Of a DNA stretch of 64,000 nucleotides, positions 63,597 to 64,000 are shown piece after piece. The stretch covers positions 124,001-188,000 of the forward strand of contig CAWCTX010000019.1 of NCBI GenBank assembly GCA_963798505.1. The letters are read 5' to 3'. The translations under genes and the position numbers were made by a program. The number at the start of each line of letters is the position of its first letter. Position 1 is the first letter of the stretch. The notes beneath the pieces are model-generated. The model saw nothing but the letters and a program-made list of their open reading frames with translations, did no database searches and was not told where the DNA came from. The DNA is from CAVWSM01 sp963798505. Its GTDB lineage: Bacteria > Actinomycetota > Actinomycetes > Jiangellales > Jiangellaceae.

Positions 63597-64000
63597 TCAG
63601 TCCGGGCTGCTCTGCCGCACCCGGCGTGCCGCGGCGGCCCGCTGCGCAACCTGGTCGTCCGGCGGGTAGCGGACCTCTTCGAGGGTGAGCCCGTGCGGCG
63701 CGACAACCGTGACACCGGGGTCACGTACCCGACCGGCGAGGACTGTCGCCGGCCAGGAGATCGGCCGGCGCCCGTCGCCGACGGCCAGCAGGCAGCCGAT
63801 GAGGGCACGGACCATGTTGTGGCAGAACGCGTCCGCTTCGACCCGGGCCTCTGCCAGGCCGAGCGCGGTGCGCTCCCACGACAGATCAAGCAGGGTGCGG
63901 ATGGTCGTCGCGCCCTCGCGTTGCCGGCAGAAGGCGGCGAACTCGTGCTCGCCCCGGAGCCCTGCCGCCGCGGCGTTCATCAGATCCAGGTCGAGCGGTC
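63597..64000 (-). CDS. truA: tRNA pseudouridine synthase A, C-terminal part (5' end outside window)
   Basis: The frame is open to the right edge and holds the last 134 or so residues of TruA: LDLDLMNAAAAGLRGEHEFAAFCRQRE-like sequence, then ALGLAEARVEADAFCHNMVRALIGCLLAVGDGR, the conserved C-terminal FCHxMVR motif, and HGLTLEEVRYPP. It forms pseudouridine at positions 38-40 of tRNA anticodon arms. The N-terminal half with the catalytic Asp lies beyond the window. rplM, usually a close neighbour in actinobacteria, is here 9 kb away. Confidence 0.95.
   Translation of the reverse strand, partial: PLDLDLMNAAAAGLRGEHEFAAFCRQREGATTIRTLLDLSWERTALGLAEARVEADAFCHNMVRALIGCLLAVGDGRRPISWPATVLAGRVRDPGVTVVAPHGLTLEEVRYPPDDQVAQRAAAARRVRQSSPD

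Noticed and set aside
1..64000. tRNA, rRNA, CRISPR, prophage, insertion sequence and riboswitch signals
   Set aside because: Scanning by eye found no tRNA T-loop consensus in a plausible context, no repeat-spacer array, no transposase or integrase and no known riboswitch core; short RNA genes could still be missed without a covariance-model search.

Overview
The window is chromosomal DNA from a high-GC actinobacterium. The evidence is uniformly GC-rich codon use, many GTG starts, the actinobacterial order sucC-sucD-(PerM), groES-groEL1-guaB-guaB3, acpS-nnr-alr-...-tsaE-tsaB-rimI-tsaD and truA/rplM-rpsI-glmM-glmS, a GroEL1 with a His/Gly tail, CIRCE operators, PspC proteins and SigE-type sigma factors. 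I cannot name the genus; a Propionibacteriales/Nocardioidaceae-like origin would fit, but this is inference. There are no rRNA or tRNA genes, CRISPR arrays, phages or insertion sequences that I can recognise.

Layout. 1-9.5 kb: a PerM/DUF6350 membrane protein (cut by the left edge), a SigE-family sigma factor with a membrane-anchored partner, sucCD, a stand-alone B12-binding subunit, dodecin, PcrA helicase and NagB. 9.7-19.5 kb: a GNAT acetyltransferase, an envelope-sensing PspC histidine kinase/response regulator facing a divergent PspC protein, two glycerophosphodiesterases, guaA and small proteins. 19.5-25.1 kb: a heterodimeric ABC exporter whose two ATPase halves have lost complementary motifs, then a succinate-semialdehyde-type dehydrogenase. 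25.2-30.3 kb: guaB3, guaB, groEL1 and groES with two CIRCE operators. 30.3-37.9 kb: glucose-dehydrogenase-like MDR, two methyltransferases, membrane proteins, a holin-fold/alkaline-phosphatase fusion and a lipoprotein NagZ. 38-45.3 kb: a compact, mostly overlapping operon acpS-nnr-alr-hydrolase-udg-tsaE-tsaB-rimI-tsaD. 45.5-54.5 kb: a large LuxR/ATPase regulator, glmS, a DUF389 protein, glmM, rpsI and rplM. 54.7-63 kb: an accessory block (giant secreted amylopullulanase, Phd/PIN toxin-antitoxin, ABC-F ATPase) sitting between rplM and truA, which are usually close together; truA is cut by the right edge.

Functional themes: GMP synthesis (guaA, guaB, guaB3), amino-sugar and wall metabolism (nagB, nagZ, glmS, glmM, alr), tRNA t6A formation (tsaB, tsaD, tsaE with rimI), and envelope-stress signalling.

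Important caveat: at least 25 single-base frame breaks interrupt about 16 otherwise well-conserved genes, including essential rpsI, tsaD and tsaB. Their density and their presence in essential genes point to residual indel errors in the assembly, so I annotate each such gene as one full-length CDS and give the break position instead of calling a pseudogene.
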